Translations under genes and position numbers: made by a program | Part shown: one piece after another, positions 24,251-35,342 of the stretch | How the letters are laid out: each line of letters begins with the position of its first letter | How positions within the stretch are numbered: the first letter of the stretch is position 1 | Notes under the pieces: model-generated | Databases searched by the model: none | What the model saw: the letters and a program-made list of their open reading frames with translations, nothing else | What the model was told of the DNA's origin: nothing | NCBI GenBank assembly: GCA_018806985.1 | Contig: JADANN010000417.1 | Coordinates: 124,001 to 188,000, forward strand | Origin: Angiostrongylus vasorum | Lineage: Eukaryota; Nematoda; Chromadorea; Rhabditida; Metastrongylidae | DNA length: 64,000 nt | Reading direction: 5' to 3'

Positions 24251-24444
24251 TAACAAATGATTTGGAAGAATGTTCGACTATTAGCAACACGGCACTGCTA
24301 TAAATCTGCTTACTTCTTTATGCTCTGCGTCCATTTTGTTGCATTTGGTGAACATCTGGTCCAGTTTTCCTAATGTTCTCACATGTGCTTTCAGCATATT
24401 TAAATGGTTGAAAAATTATTCACTAAGAAAGCAACATCGTAGCA

Positions 24445-24736
24445 GTAAAGGATATAGAACAAAGCTCTCGGCGTTGATGAATCTGTGAGGGATGAGTCAT
24501 GCATTCGATTTCATTAAGCATCGTTTGGAGATGATTGGACGCATATCAGCCCTCTACAATGATTCGCAGTGGTCTACCGATGTATCGAGCCAATGCTGCT
24601 ATCCTTCCAGACAAGTCTGGTACCAACTTGCCGACCCCCCAAGGGATAGAAGGCTTGGTGGGCTATGGGTGCGGAGATCGTATGTCGTATGTATGTGTTG
24701 CAGTGCACCTCCGACCACTGCGCCACACGCGCCCTG
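24445..24736 (-). mobile_element. SINE family A copy with target-site duplication
   Basis: TCGTAGCA occurs on both sides (24437-24444 and 24737-24744; 10 of 12 bases match if extended). Minus-strand order is head (reversed, CGACCACTGCGCCACACGCG), body with CCAGACAAGTCTGGTACCAA, then CATTAAGCATCGTTTGGAG and tail (AAAGCTCTCGGCGTTGATGA). It is nearly full length and well conserved. Confidence 0.85.
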
Positions 24737-24744
24737 TCGTAGCA

Positions 24745-25124
24745 ATACGCATGTTTATCAAATTAGTGATTAAAAAGCTAATTACTATGTTATTCGAGGC
24801 AAGTACTTCTTTTACGCACCAAAGGGTCGTGTCACTTCCAACAAAAAAGTGAACGATGTAAAAAAAAACAACTCTAAAGAAGACGAGGTTTTCCGAGCTA
24901 CTAGTCTTTATGAAATAGATGTTACATTAATGAAATTACACCTGCCTGTAAAAAAAAGGCAACTGTAAAGAACTGACTTGTGAGATTTAAAAAAGAAGAC
25001 CAAAAGCGAAAGACGGCGAAAAGGGGGGTAGAATAAAGCATCTGTGAAGACAGCTCCTGATAAAGGTATCGGTTGTCATGGGCTACGTTTTATATTTACA
25101 TAATCCTGACTTTAGTACCGATGT
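24745..25124. other. Unassigned DNA
   Basis: Short stretch between SINE copies with A-rich patches; nothing recognised. Confidence 0.45.
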
Positions 25125-25366
25125 GTGTAGTGCAGTGGTTAGAGGTACACTGCAAAATACGGGGATCATTTGCCCTATCCACGATTTCCTAGGTATACCT
25201 AGTTCTCCATCCTCTGGGATGAAAAACTAGTACAAGAGTTCTCTGAGAGAACAAAACACTGGCTTGATACATTAGCACAGCTTTAGAATTTACTGCGCGA
25301 CCAAATACGCACGAAATAATCTCTACGGTGCTACGAATGGGGTAGAATGCATGATACACTTTTAAG
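25125..25366 (+). mobile_element. SINE family A copy, variant 3' part
   Basis: Head GTGTAGTGCAGTGGTTAGAG, degraded B box, then GGCTTGATACATTAGC and the variant end GGTGCTACGAATGGGG shared with the copy at 9637. Confidence 0.6.
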
Positions 25367-25832
25367 AGGAAGACCAAAGCTTTATTTATCTATAAGCTTT
25401 ACAAGCTTTAAGAGAGACCTTGTGCCATCCCAGGACATGTATGATACAATTCTTGACTGCTTCAAATTTCGAGTAATGCTGATTCAGTAGGAATCTGTAT
25501 TTCAGTTCATCTGGGCCAACAAAAATTCTTTTCATCTACCAGTGTGTTTCGACGAATTGACGATGGAAGCTCGTCGAAGACGAAACGCAGTAAAGTACCA
25601 ATGAAATCTCTTCTGAGACGGGTGTCTCTCGAATAAAACGACTCTCAAACATCTGAAACATCTTAGAGAACGTCGAAAGAAAAAACTCTGCTAATGGCTG
25701 CCTGACGACTTCACAGAGGCACACATGCCGTCACAAATTTAACACACGTTTTTCGACAAGTGAAGAGAATTTCTCGGTCACCGAAGAACATGAAAATTTG
25801 ATGGTTCCACATGAAAGAGGGCTTGCTCTATC

Positions 25833-25833
<1 letters not shown>
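25367..25833. other. Unassigned DNA
   Basis: No gene or repeat recognised. Confidence 0.45.
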
Positions 25834-25874
<41 letters not shown>

Positions 25875-25901
25875 GTATATATACATGTATACATATATAT
25901 A
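25834..25901. repeat. (TA)n microsatellite
   Basis: A pure TA run followed by TATAC/TGTATAC variants. Confidence 0.95.
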
Positions 25902-25937
25902 GTACGCTTCAAATTTGTAAACAAATCAAAATTGCTA

Positions 25938-26218
25938 GGGATAAAGGATAAAAAGGATAGAGCTCTCGGCGTTGATCAATCCCTGAGGGATGCGGCATGC
26001 ATTCGACTTCATCGTTGGAGGTGATTGAATACATATCTGGCCTTTACAATGACTCGCGATAGCCTGCCGATGTATCGAGCCACTGCTGCTATCCTCTCAG
26101 ATAAGTCTGGTACCAATTTGCCGAGCCCGGAGGCATGGAGGGCTAGGTAGGCCATGGGCGCGTAGATGGATTCCACATGTGTGTCGCAGTGGCGCCTCCA
26201 ACCACTGCACCACACGCG

Positions 26219-26221
<3 letters not shown>
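25938..26221 (-). mobile_element. SINE family A copy between (TA)n tracts
   Basis: The tail (GGATAAAGGATAAAAAGG in plus view) is at 25940 and the head (CCACTGCACCACACGCGCCC) ends at 26221, directly against a (TA)n run. The body is nearly complete and well conserved (ATAAGTCTGGTACCAATTTG and GCCGATGTATCGAGCCAC). Confidence 0.85.
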
Positions 26222-26269
<48 letters not shown>

Positions 26270-26300
26270 TATATACATATATATGTATATATATGCCCAT
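26222..26300. repeat. (TA)n microsatellite
   Basis: About 20 TA units followed by ATACATATATATG variants. It starts at the exact end of the SINE head. Confidence 0.95.
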
Positions 26301-26422
26301 ACATATATGCAGCACAATTACATAATTTGTAGTTTTTAAACTGACCGTCATTTAACCTCGGTAGTGAAATAATTAAGCTGTTTAAATAATTGAGCATACA
26401 CGAGGTTGATAAAATTGTTTTA

Positions 26423-26463
26423 CTCGGCTAACGTTTCGGCGTCTTCGTCTTCATCAAAACCGA
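26423..26463 (-). ncRNA. Hammerhead-ribozyme-like motif, core C changed
   Basis: Read on minus: TCGGTT, then TTGATGA (first core C replaced by T), a hairpin GACGAAGACGCC, GAAAC, GTT and AGCCGA. Stem I pairs TCGGTT with AGCCGA over six positions, including one G-U. The first-position change should impair cleavage. Confidence 0.5.
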
Positions 26464-26684
26464 CGATCCTTGTCGATGGTCCACAGTCTTTCGTCTTCTC
26501 GATGTAACGTCTTCGTAGTCGCACGGAGACGAATCTTAACTCACGAATCAGGGATGCTCACATGGTAGTGCTCTTTTATAGAGAGTGGTTGTTGTTTATA
26601 TGACTATCCGTTGATAGTTCGATGATTTTCTTCAATAAGCAAGCATGAGGTTGTTATCATAGAAATTATCAGGACGCAATAGCT

Positions 26685-26725
26685 GACGTCTCGGGGGTTT
26701 CGCCTTCTTCAGAGCCTGGAAAGGT
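26685..26725 (-). ncRNA. Degraded second hammerhead-like motif
   Basis: The minus strand reads GGCTCTGAAGAAGGCGAAAC followed by GAGACGTCAGC. The first core half is intact and flanked by GGCT/AGC stem I remnants. The GAAA half has become GAGA. Probably inactive. Confidence 0.35.
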
Positions 26726-26838
26726 CAAATTGAGATGCGATCTACTCAGCCAAACACTTTCATAACCCTAGCAGATAGAACTTTTGCATTCGCATAAGAA
26801 ACAGCTTCATTTAAACACCTACCGTCTATTTGTTGTAA

Positions 26839-27211
26839 GTATTTAAGTTACAATCTTAACCTTTTTATTTACTGCCCATTCTTTTTTAACGGCAGGGTAT
26901 GTTGCGAAATATAACTTTTATAATGCTGAGATATTTGCAAAACTCCGAAGCGCAGGTGTCTCCAATCACCCGTCAACGGGATTGATCTGTGGAGCCCAAA
27001 TCGGTTTGCTTTTGACAACAAGATTGCTGATGGCAAAAGATCGATAGAACTAGCTGAGAGACAGGCGAAACGAAGGACCCGCATGGTGTGACGGTGATGG
27101 TGTGACGCGTTACTCCCCGGAAAGGACAATATCGGGATCGTTCCCCACCGTAGACACCTGCGGTTCGGAGTTTTGCATATATCTCAGCATTATAGAATTT
27201 GTATTTAAATT
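26839..27211 (+). mobile_element. Family B element nested in the Penelope element
   Basis: The element at 26850-27200 is flanked by GTATTTAAGTT (26839-26849) and GTATTTAAATT (27201-27211), an 11-bp duplication with one difference. It opens with TTTTTATTTACTGCCCATT and has ATAATGCTGAGATATTTGC near 26921. Its end (about 27155-27196) is the reverse complement of its first CTGAGATATTTGC...CAGGTGTCT stretch, giving about 42-bp inverted arms. The tRNA-like arm (CGCATGGTGTGACGGTGA, GATCGTTCCCCACC) precedes that end. The insertion postdates the Penelope copy. Confidence 0.8.
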
Positions 27212-27339
27212 GGTGGATAGCAGCTGCACAGAGTAGTACATGGGCGATGACTGTGCCTGTGTCAGGCTATTGGATTAGCCTGAGGTATGGGGTTAGGTCA
27301 CGCCTGATGACAAGACACTCCCTCATGCGGTTCATTTTT

Positions 27340-29400
27340 TGAATTTTTGGAATTTATCCAAAACGCTTCAGGAGTTTTACGCGCTGATGTTTTCGATTCG
27401 TGCGTGCGGATAGTGACTCCCACTTCAAAATCCTCTCCCTTTTTGTTCCCGCATCCTATACGCGCCTAGTGGAGTGTTTTGTTTTAATTTAGATTTACCG
27501 ACTCGGTGTTCTCTTATGCGGACGCAGAGCAGTCTACCCGTTTCGCCAACGTATTCGTCCCCGTACGCTTTACAAGAGATCAGATAGACTGTACCTGAAC
27601 TCATGCAATCACCGTCTCTACCGTTAGGGGCAAATTGTGCAGTTTTTCGTTATACATAGGCGGTCATATAGGCAGTTGCAAACTAGGTGGTGCCTTAGAG
27701 TGTCCGGTGGTATTTCTATCCCTCTTACGGAATTCTCTAGACCGGCCCTTACTAAGCAACGTTTTATGGCTGCACTTACTTCGTTTAAAATAAAGGGCAA
27801 GAGGAACGGAGCCTTGTTTTCGCTAGAATTATCGCTTTGAGGAGTGGTTTCTCCTCTGTGCCTATGCCGAGAACCTACAGTTTCGTAACCATTTGAAATG
27901 GCTATTTGGCGCCCCAGTTTCGAGCATTCTTACCTCTGCTCTCTACCTGTGCACAAGTTGGTGGCGGTTTGAAACATATTTCTTATAAGCGCCCTTTTAG
28001 GGTGTAAGGGATGAGAGGAGAGGCAATGAACCACTATATTCTTGCTGCTTGGCTTTCGATACCATTTTATGATGTGGCCGTTTTCGGATAGGTTAATTTG
28101 AACCTTTAGAAATGGAAGGCAGTTTTCTTTCGGTTTCTCACGGGTGAACTTTATGTACTCCGACTGTTCGTTCAGTAACTCAAAGTATTTGTCTATCTCC
28201 TCTTGTGTGGAGCAGATGACAAAACAATCATCTGTATACCTACAGTAGAGTAATGGCCTGAGATCGATTACTGGTGCTTCCACTTTAGACATAAAGACAA
28301 CGGCAAGGGTTGATGCCAGTCGCTGTCCCATTGCCAACCCTCTAATTTGCGCGTAATATTTCTCGGACCATCTGAAGATCGAGCAATTTAGGCAGGCCCT
28401 TAATGCTGAATCGAAAAGCCATACATGTTAGTCGCTCCTTCGTGATGCTCAAGAAGCTCGCAGATGGCTTGCACTGCGGAGTCGTTCGACACGTTTGTGT
28501 AAAGGGCGGTAACGTCGAACTACTCCATAACGTACGCGCTTTTTGGACATGCGTTGCGCAGACAATCTAGGAACATTTGGGTGTTCGTGAGATGTGCTGG
28601 TATGTGTTTAAGCCATTGGTTGAAAATTAGATTTATAAACCAAGCAATTCTATCCGTAGACCCATTTACACAACCGATGATGGGTGTAACTTTAAAGGTG
28701 GAGGAGTCGGTAGACGCCAGATCATCAGCGGATCTTAACTTATGGATTTTGATAAGTAAGTATAACACGGAACATGTCGGTACTTCGATCTTAAGATGCG
28801 AAATGTCTACTGGTTTTAAACCTGCTACGCTTGCCTTTTTGACCCATTCGTTGTATAGTTTTCGATTTTGATTTCTGAATTCCTTTTCAGTTGATGCGCG
28901 ATGAAGAGATGCGTCTTTAAGATGTTTTTCCGTTATATTAACATCTAATTGGCGAGGAATTATTACAAACTCTCCACCCTTATCACTAACTGATAGTCTA
29001 ATAGTCTTTAATTTTATTAGCTCTCGAACCTGTCGCATACCAAATCTTTGCACAGCTGTAAGATTCGAACTAAACTTTCTCACGCGATAGTGGTTAAGGA
29101 TTTTGAGAGTTTCACTCGAAAATATGCGAAATTTTATATCTACTTGGTCATTAGGGTCTTGCTATCTAAAGAATAAGCGAGGAAATGAAGGTGGTGTAGT
29201 GCTCCTACTTTTCGTTCCTTTTAATTCGTGTCTCAGTTCTAGCGTTGCTGCGGAGTCGATCTTGGAGCTCGTGCAGGCTACACGCAAGGTTTCCTTAGAA
29301 ATGGGTTGCGCTGGTGAGAAACTTGAACCCAGTTCTAATAACGAGCGCGCGTCATCGGAGAGAGTTAAATTATTATCCGTTGACAATAATTTGTTTGTGA
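27340..29400 (-). pseudogene. Penelope-like reverse transcriptase/GIY-YIG protein, broken
   Basis: The order on the minus strand is as follows. An N-terminal region near 29330 contains SDDARSLLELGSSFSPAQ, and an in-frame TAG follows near 29160. Next comes VSDKGGEFVIIP (about 28970), the DKGG signature of this family. A stop near 28517 lies just before FDVTALYTNV, the first catalytic-Asp motif, and a frameshift follows near 28410. The sequence then reads YYAQIRGLAMGQRLAS (about 28350) and RYTDDCFVI (about 28230, catalytic Asp pair), with a stop after GREQR near 27930. The C-terminal GIY-YIG part reads SGTVYLISCKAYGDEYVGET (27545-27604) through RIREH. Several stops and frame changes make the copy inactive. 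Confidence 0.85.
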
Positions 29401-29518
29401 ACGGATACTTCTCCCTGTAACAGCCAGTGTGCTAGCTAGCACATAGCGAATAGCAAAACAGTAATTTTCAAACCAACCGCCATTTAACCTCGGTAGTAAA
29501 ATGACCAACTTCTTTAAA

Positions 29519-32500
29519 GTGATATGTTAACAACTGAAATTTTGCAGAGATTGAAGGAATTTGAATTTCCAAAGTTTCCCTCCAAGCATGACGCTGACAA
29601 CTCGAGCGATACATTGCTGAACACAGATAGGTGCTTCTGGAAGAAATCTAGCCTCTTCAAATGTTTTCATGTTTAAATTGTTAGCAACGAAAGATGAGAT
29701 ATATGTCACGAGCTCTAGAAAATCAGAAATTCACTTTGATAGAATAGGACAACTTGCTGGTGGCTAGCAAGGATCTGTTGAGTTCAATCGGCTCTGTTGC
29801 AATTAATAAAACCTAAAATGAGTTGAGATATGTTGGTTTGAAGTTAAAAGGAACCATTGTTTTCACATCAAATACAGTGTGAGCAACGCATGTCGAGCGT
29901 CCGTATTGCAAAGCGCCTAACGATTGTTGTTATTTTATTTTCTAAAATCTAATGTTTGAATAGGTTGGAAGCATTCGTCAAGTCTTGAATCGTTTACGAA
30001 TTGGTACGGTTCTACCACCAGGGTTATCCCAGGGCCAAAAGAATAACCATTGTGGAAACACGGTGTTTCCAGGTTCTGAATGGTGTGTTACTGGAGAAAA
30101 CTAGTTATGTTCAGCCACCTTTTTTTCTTGATCTTTAATCGTTTACGGTTGACACCTAATTGAACGGTCTTCATCAATAGTAGAGAATCTTGAGTACCTA
30201 CCATCATTATTTCCCACCACATGCAATAGCTGCGTTTCGAGAATTTCTTCTCGGATGGAGGCGGCGATTATTTTCACAGTTTAATCCTGGTCTGGCTTCC
30301 AGGTCACAATCTCGATGTTACAACTTTTCCACTGCTCCATGTGGCGATGAGGTTACTTCAGCACGACTCCCATCCGGAACACCCGTGCCTCACTCATTTG
30401 CTGAAACGGTGAATATTTTGGAACTTCCCTCTATTAATTCACAATATTTAATTTGGCAGAATGATAAAAATAGACTTGTCGCATGACGTGTTCCTCGCTT
30501 GCGCTCTCTCCTTAATCGTTTTTTACAACCTTCCGTCTTCCACCAAGCTTAGAAGAGAATGGAAGACGACAAAAGCAGAAATAGAGCTAAAGCTTCTAAA
30601 CGTCTATTCCTTCGGATGCTTTCTACAAAGCTGTTGTCAAGTTAAATTGAGATTTGTCCACCTCAGATGATCTGGCCATCGTCCACTGCTTTTCTATGAT
30701 CTCCACTTTTTTAAACGTCACTTGGAGATTATTTCCTCAAACTCGAAAGATGTCCGCCATATCTCGATTTTTTTTGTGATGAGTTTCAATCTGTCGAAAT
30801 CATTTGGTCACTTGCTGTTCACACAGTAATCAGGTTTCCTGAGTTCCCATTTGGACTCTTACTGTCAGTCCATTCATTCGAGAGGTGGTAATCGCGTAAC
30901 GCTTTGAGTTCGTGAGTCACTCGACACGCTCGCCGCACGATCCTCAACGAAGTGTACCCGTCATTCGCTCTAGAGATCGATGAAAGAATGTTTCTCTTTT
31001 TGTAGATCTTGTAACCGTCCATTTATACTCCTTTTTCCAGTGCTCATAGCTCGATGTGAATCTCTTTTTGAACTCATGTGGTTCCCGCTCTCTTTTCCCC
31101 CACATTCGGTCCGATTTTTGCATGATGCCTTAGGTACCACTTAAATCTACGTCTTTAAGAAGAATCCTCCTATATGTGTGCCTTTTTTTGTCAAGACCGC
31201 CAATTTTCCTTTCTCACTTTGTCAATCCCAACAGTGTTTGCTCTTTTAACTTTGTAGTCTTTAAAAAATGTTCCGTCAATTTCTTGCTCTTTAGTTGCTA
31301 GGACATCAAATTTCACTTGGCCGCTTTATCATCGAATGTCAGAAACTTTCCAGAACATTTTCCAGGTTTTCGTAGATCGCTTCTTATTTGAAGCGACTCA
31401 TATGTCTGAAGCATTTTTGAGAAAAAAAACTTATCATAAGACGATACAATTATCCTTCCGTTCACTACAGTATTGAGGCGTTTTAACTTATCGAATAAGG
31501 CTATCGAACAAGATGTAAAAAGCTTTGCGTTAATTAATGAGTTCACCAAGTTTCTGGCTAATGCTCACAAGACGAAAAAAGTCAAAAAAAAGGTGCAAGA
31601 TCTCTATCGTTTGGATCGTCTGGCATCTCATTAATCACTAGCTTAGATGAGCAGGGATCATTAACGCCGAAATTTGTTGTTGCTTCACATTGGTGATTAC
31701 CAGGGATTTCCGTTTTCGATGGACACAAGAAGCACTAAGTTTTCACGTGAAGCCTCTATTCGTTTTGCATTAAGAGCAGCTCTCCAGGGAGGAGATGAAT
31801 ACAAATAGCTTGGAGGGTAACTTACTATAATGCTTAAATACTTAAATGCATAGGTGATCCATCTTCTCAAATCGTACAGGTTTCTGCACTTATAATGAAT
31901 TAATTCATTGACTTGCAACCCCAGTCCATAGGTGTCTTCGAGCTTTTGCACGGATCCAGTTGCTACATGGGGATAATCTTTTCACCTGAACGAATGTTGA
32001 ATACTGTTTAAGCGTAGATTTTTCTTGCAAACCAGCAATGGCACCAGAATGACGTTTCCAGGTCTTCATTACAAATTTCCACTAGTCGTTGTGGATCCAG
32101 GGAAGGCTTGCTACTTCGCTTTTCCTCTTGTTTTAAGGCAGTAACGAATTCTGCGATTGCTACGAATCTTGCAATTAGTCGATCAAGCACTAGGGAAACG
32201 ATGTAACAAGCCGAATACGTTGGCTGTTACTTCGCTTTGCGTAAGCCACAAAGTGGAAGGAATTCGCCAGTATATACGTGAACCTATATATTTGGTGCGA
32301 TTGGGAATCACCTCCTTGTCCTTGTTTTGTGTATATAGAAAGGTAAACGCATGCAGCAGAAGTGAGGAGACTATCCTTCAAATCATGTCCCAGAAAAAAT
32401 ACATTGTAACGCTTTTTTCCACATTTAATTCTGTAATCTGCCACCCACCGCCGAGCCATATAGACTTACAACTAACCTATTGGAAACTCTTATGAGGGAA

Positions 32501-34001
32501 ATAAAGCGATCTGTTAAGCGAAGAATCGTGGACACGTCGCATCCTTCGAGTCCTTGTGTTTCATGTGAAAACATAGAGCCTCAGAGCGTAGCAGAGCCAC
32601 AAAAATCCAGCAGATATCCATGTCTGAAGAATTTCATTTGTCTTGCACTATTTCGGAGGTTTTCTTGCAGTAGATAGTTTCAACTTCTGCAGCGGTGTTT
32701 ATCACAAGGCTCTGCGGTGTCATGATTTCTCAGATCTGAGACTTCAAAAAAATACGATGTAGATTTATGAATACTTTAGCTCGGTAATGTTGATGAATTA
32801 AAACGTTGCTCACGGGCAGTATGAAGTTGTCACTTCAGTTCATGCCAACTTTCTGGCCTTGAGAATTTTAGCCCTTCCAAAGGCCAGGATAAGAGGAAAA
32901 CTTTTGAAAAGTGTTCCATTGTCCATTCAGTTCAATTTTCCAAAGATGCTAATACTTCATCTTTGTAGTTGTAGAGTGGGTGGGTAGTCTTTTGACATGG
33001 TTCATCTCAACCAACAAGTGGATAACTTTGAGAAGCGTTACCTGTCCCTACGAGAATGCGAATTTACTGGCTTGTTTATGATTATTCATAAAGAAAAAAA
33101 TATTGAATAATCTGGAAACCTTCAAGGATAGTATTCTTTGTAAAGGAAATGGCCAATGACGCATTCAAAGCAGTATTGAGCAAAGCAGAATTCTCAAAAT
33201 GTTCACTTAATTCCCTCAAAAAAGTCTGCCTTAAGGTCGCCATTTTCGATAAAAGGCTTTCTAGGAATTAGGAAGTTCAGTAGGATTTGGAATACTGCAT
33301 CATAATGAATAGTTCGCTCGCGTAATATCAGCAGTCGTACCAGCCTTGAAGAAATACGGTCACGAGGCAAAAAAGCGTCCTTCCGATCCACACCGTCGGT
33401 GTTTTCTTGTCGTGAATGCCGCATCACGAGGTAGTACAGCAATCTTTGGATTCCACTAAACACTGGGCCAGAATGGCATTCTATATGTCAAGTAGAAAAG
33501 AGGATGACAGATCTTTCCTCAAATAGCAACCAAACCCAAACGCGAATCGGTCCACCTCTTTGATGAGCCAGCAAGACTTGTAAAGGATGGGCCATTCAAG
33601 TAGTAAGTATTAACACTTACAATTTTGTCTGTTTGAATCCTCTTGGGGAAGCTATCGGTGACTGATTGTGAAGCTGAAACATAGGGCTTTTGTATAGGTA
33701 ACAATTCAGGGTTTAAATCCACTATGTATAATTCATCGTTTTTTATCTATATTGACAGCGAATTTGAGGCTTTGTTAGGACGAATTACGACTTCGCTCTG
33801 AGTTATCCACTTTCTTCAATATCTCTTGTATTATTAATGGCACTCAACCTCTCGAAAAGTGAATGTGATGAAAGTTGGAACACCACGGCATTCTCGATGT
33901 TTTCCCAATAATTTTTCCCCTTTCTTTTGCCTGAGGAACGTTGTAGATTGACATCACTACTCAGAAAAGGCGTAATTAAAGTCCTTAAATAAATTGTTAT
34001 T
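29519..34001. other. Long stretch without an identified gene
   Basis: No SINE, LINE or RNA recognised in 4.5 kb. On the minus strand between 30660 and 32190 a series of charged, open stretches in changing frames gives an impression of old coding sequence (listed separately). The rest is unassigned. Confidence 0.4.
30660..32190 (-). pseudogene. Possible decayed coding region, unknown family
   Basis: Minus-strand pieces in different frames read like protein: RLIARFVAIAEFVTALKQEE (near 32170), VINEMPDDPNDRDLAPFFDF (near 31600), LFDKLKRLNTVVNGRIIVSS (near 31480), KFDVLATKEQEIDGTFFKDY (near 31290) and KKRFTSSYEHWKKEYKW (near 31040). No motif identifies the family. Each piece could be a chance opening; I list it because several adjoin. 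Confidence 0.2.
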
Positions 34002-34203
34002 GCTAACTTTTTATTTGCTGCCTATCATAACAGGTGATTGCTGGTGGCACTGATCAGTAGAACTAGCTGAGAGACAGGCGAAACGAAGGATCCGCATGGT
34101 GTGGTGGTGAACGCGTTACTCACAGGAAAGGACAATAGCGCGTTCGTTCCCCACCGCAGACACCTGCGGTCCGGATTTTTGCAAATATCTCAGCATTATA
34201 GAA
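34002..34203 (+). mobile_element. Family B element, shortened
   Basis: TAACTTTTTATTTGCTGCC is joined almost directly to the tRNA-like arm: AACTAGCTGAGAGACAGGCG, CGCATGGTGTGGTGGTGAAC, AGCGCGTTCGTTCCCCACC, ending GCAAATATCTCAGCATTATA. The middle module between TACTGCC and the arm is missing. No clear target duplication was found. Confidence 0.75.
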
Positions 34204-34889
34204 AAAAAATAGTTTTAATAGGTTGACCTATTCGTTGACTTACTAGTACGCGTCAAGGGGAAAGAGATCGTACCGTTTATTTGCGATGCAGCCTGACTCA
34301 TTCCCAGAAGGTTGTTTGAGAGAAGTACGGTATGTAGGAACTTCGAACACCTGGTTACCCTGAGGGTTCTGGATACATCCGAAGCCTTCTTCTCTGTTTC
34401 GGCTAATTCGGATTTACTTAAGCCATTGCTATACCGCTAGACTGTCATATTCATGCATACGTAGGTTGGTGGGCCTGCATTTATTTTGGTGAAATACAGC
34501 AACGGAGATAAAGGTCCGTTGTTATCAATAAATATTCTCAGGCCTATCTCTAGGAGAGCCTACTGAACTACCTTTAAATACCGCATCCTAGGTTGTAGTG
34601 TCTGGCGACCTTACTCATAGCTACTTTCTCATTAAGAAAGGTAAAACTATAGGATTTTATATGAGAACTGTATGACGCTCTCTTCTTCCATGTCTCTTGA
34701 GTGTGTAGAGCCTATAAGTTGCTTCTGCAATGAGAAAGAATTCAGAGCTCAGTGTTATTGCTTGAATCAACCGACTTTTCGACCCTTCGCTTTGTTTCGG
34801 TGAAAAGCCCTACAAGTCTAGGATGTGAATTTTGCACCGCAAACATCCTAATTTACTTTTTATTATCAAATCTTTTTGTTTGTTACCCG
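34204..34889. other. Unassigned DNA
   Basis: Nothing recognised. Confidence 0.45.
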
Positions 34890-35098
34890 GTATTCTTCTT
34901 TTTTCTCTCATCGCTATTCTCTTCTTTTTTTTCTTTTCTATTCACTTCTTTGTGTCAAACACTCTTCTCTTACCTTCTTTTATCCCTTCTTTGATGTTGT
35001 TCTCTTCTTTTTTTCTTCCTTTAGCTATCTCTTCTTGTCTCTTTTTTTTCTCATTTTTTTCCTCTTCCTTCGTATCTCTTTTTTGCCTTTTCTTTGAA
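34890..35098. repeat. Pyrimidine tract, about 200 bases
   Basis: Long T/C-rich run (TTCTTTTTTTTCTTTTC and similar words). It sits just upstream of a possible signal-peptide exon and makes long Phe/Ser-rich spurious reading frames. Confidence 0.85.
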
Positions 35099-35127
35099 GC
35101 ATACCTTATTGAGCAAATGTAATTCTC

Positions 35128-35342
35128 ATGAAGTTTGTTACTTATTTTCTCGTTTTCCTCACCGTTCAATCTTCCCTTTCTACAAAAGGACTCCTTCAAT
35201 TACGAGTTAATTTCACTCAAGTTTCATTCTCACGAACAAACGCTCACGATGTTCGTTCTTTTTTTCCATTATGTATGATAAATGCTAATTTAATTTATGA
35301 GACATTAATAACACAATGGCTACGAGTGCCGTTCAATAATAC
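35128..35342 (+). CDS. Candidate first exon of a secreted protein
   Basis: ATG at 35128 opens MKFVTYFLVFLTVQSSLSTK, a good-looking signal peptide with predicted cleavage near SLS-TK. It is followed by GLLQLRVNFTQVSFSRTN (with an NFT glycosylation site) and DVRSFFPLCMINANL. A possible splice donor GTGAAA begins at 35343, just before the in-frame stop. The pattern G-L-x-Q-L ... FFPLC faintly recalls the N-terminal domain of Notch ligands, but I found no DSL or EGF module downstream, so I do not assign it. Confidence 0.3.

Larger units (their letters stand above)
22371..24444. other. Mostly unassigned DNA
   Basis: Contains a 50-bp tandem duplication at 22711-22810, a GC-richer block at 23050-23310 and a pyrimidine-rich run at 24165-24250. 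No known gene is recognised. Confidence 0.45.
26331..29518 (-). mobile_element. Penelope-like element with terminal repeats
   Basis: The direct terminal repeats both contain CATTTAACCTCGGTAGT; they lie at 26331-26386 and 29461-29518, roughly 80% alike by eye. Between them, on the minus strand, are a reverse transcriptase with Penelope hallmarks, a GIY-YIG domain and a 3' region with hammerhead-like motifs. The reading frame is interrupted. A family B element is inserted at 26850-27200. Penelope elements move by target-primed reverse transcription using GIY-YIG nicking and often carry pseudo-LTRs; this copy fits that layout. Confidence 0.8.

Noticed and set aside
26009..26351. Long minus-strand reading frames of about 80-100 codons rich in Ile and Tyr
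   Set aside because: They are translations of the (TA)n tract joined to SINE A; no protein is implied.
34040..34120. Hammerhead ribozyme inside family B (CTGAGAGACAGGCGAAAC)
   Set aside because: The positions corresponding to the invariant G and A of CUGANGA are changed in all B copies, so the core is not met.
34752..35122. Overlapping Phe/Ser-rich reading frames
   Set aside because: They follow from the 200-base pyrimidine tract, and all three frames are open there.
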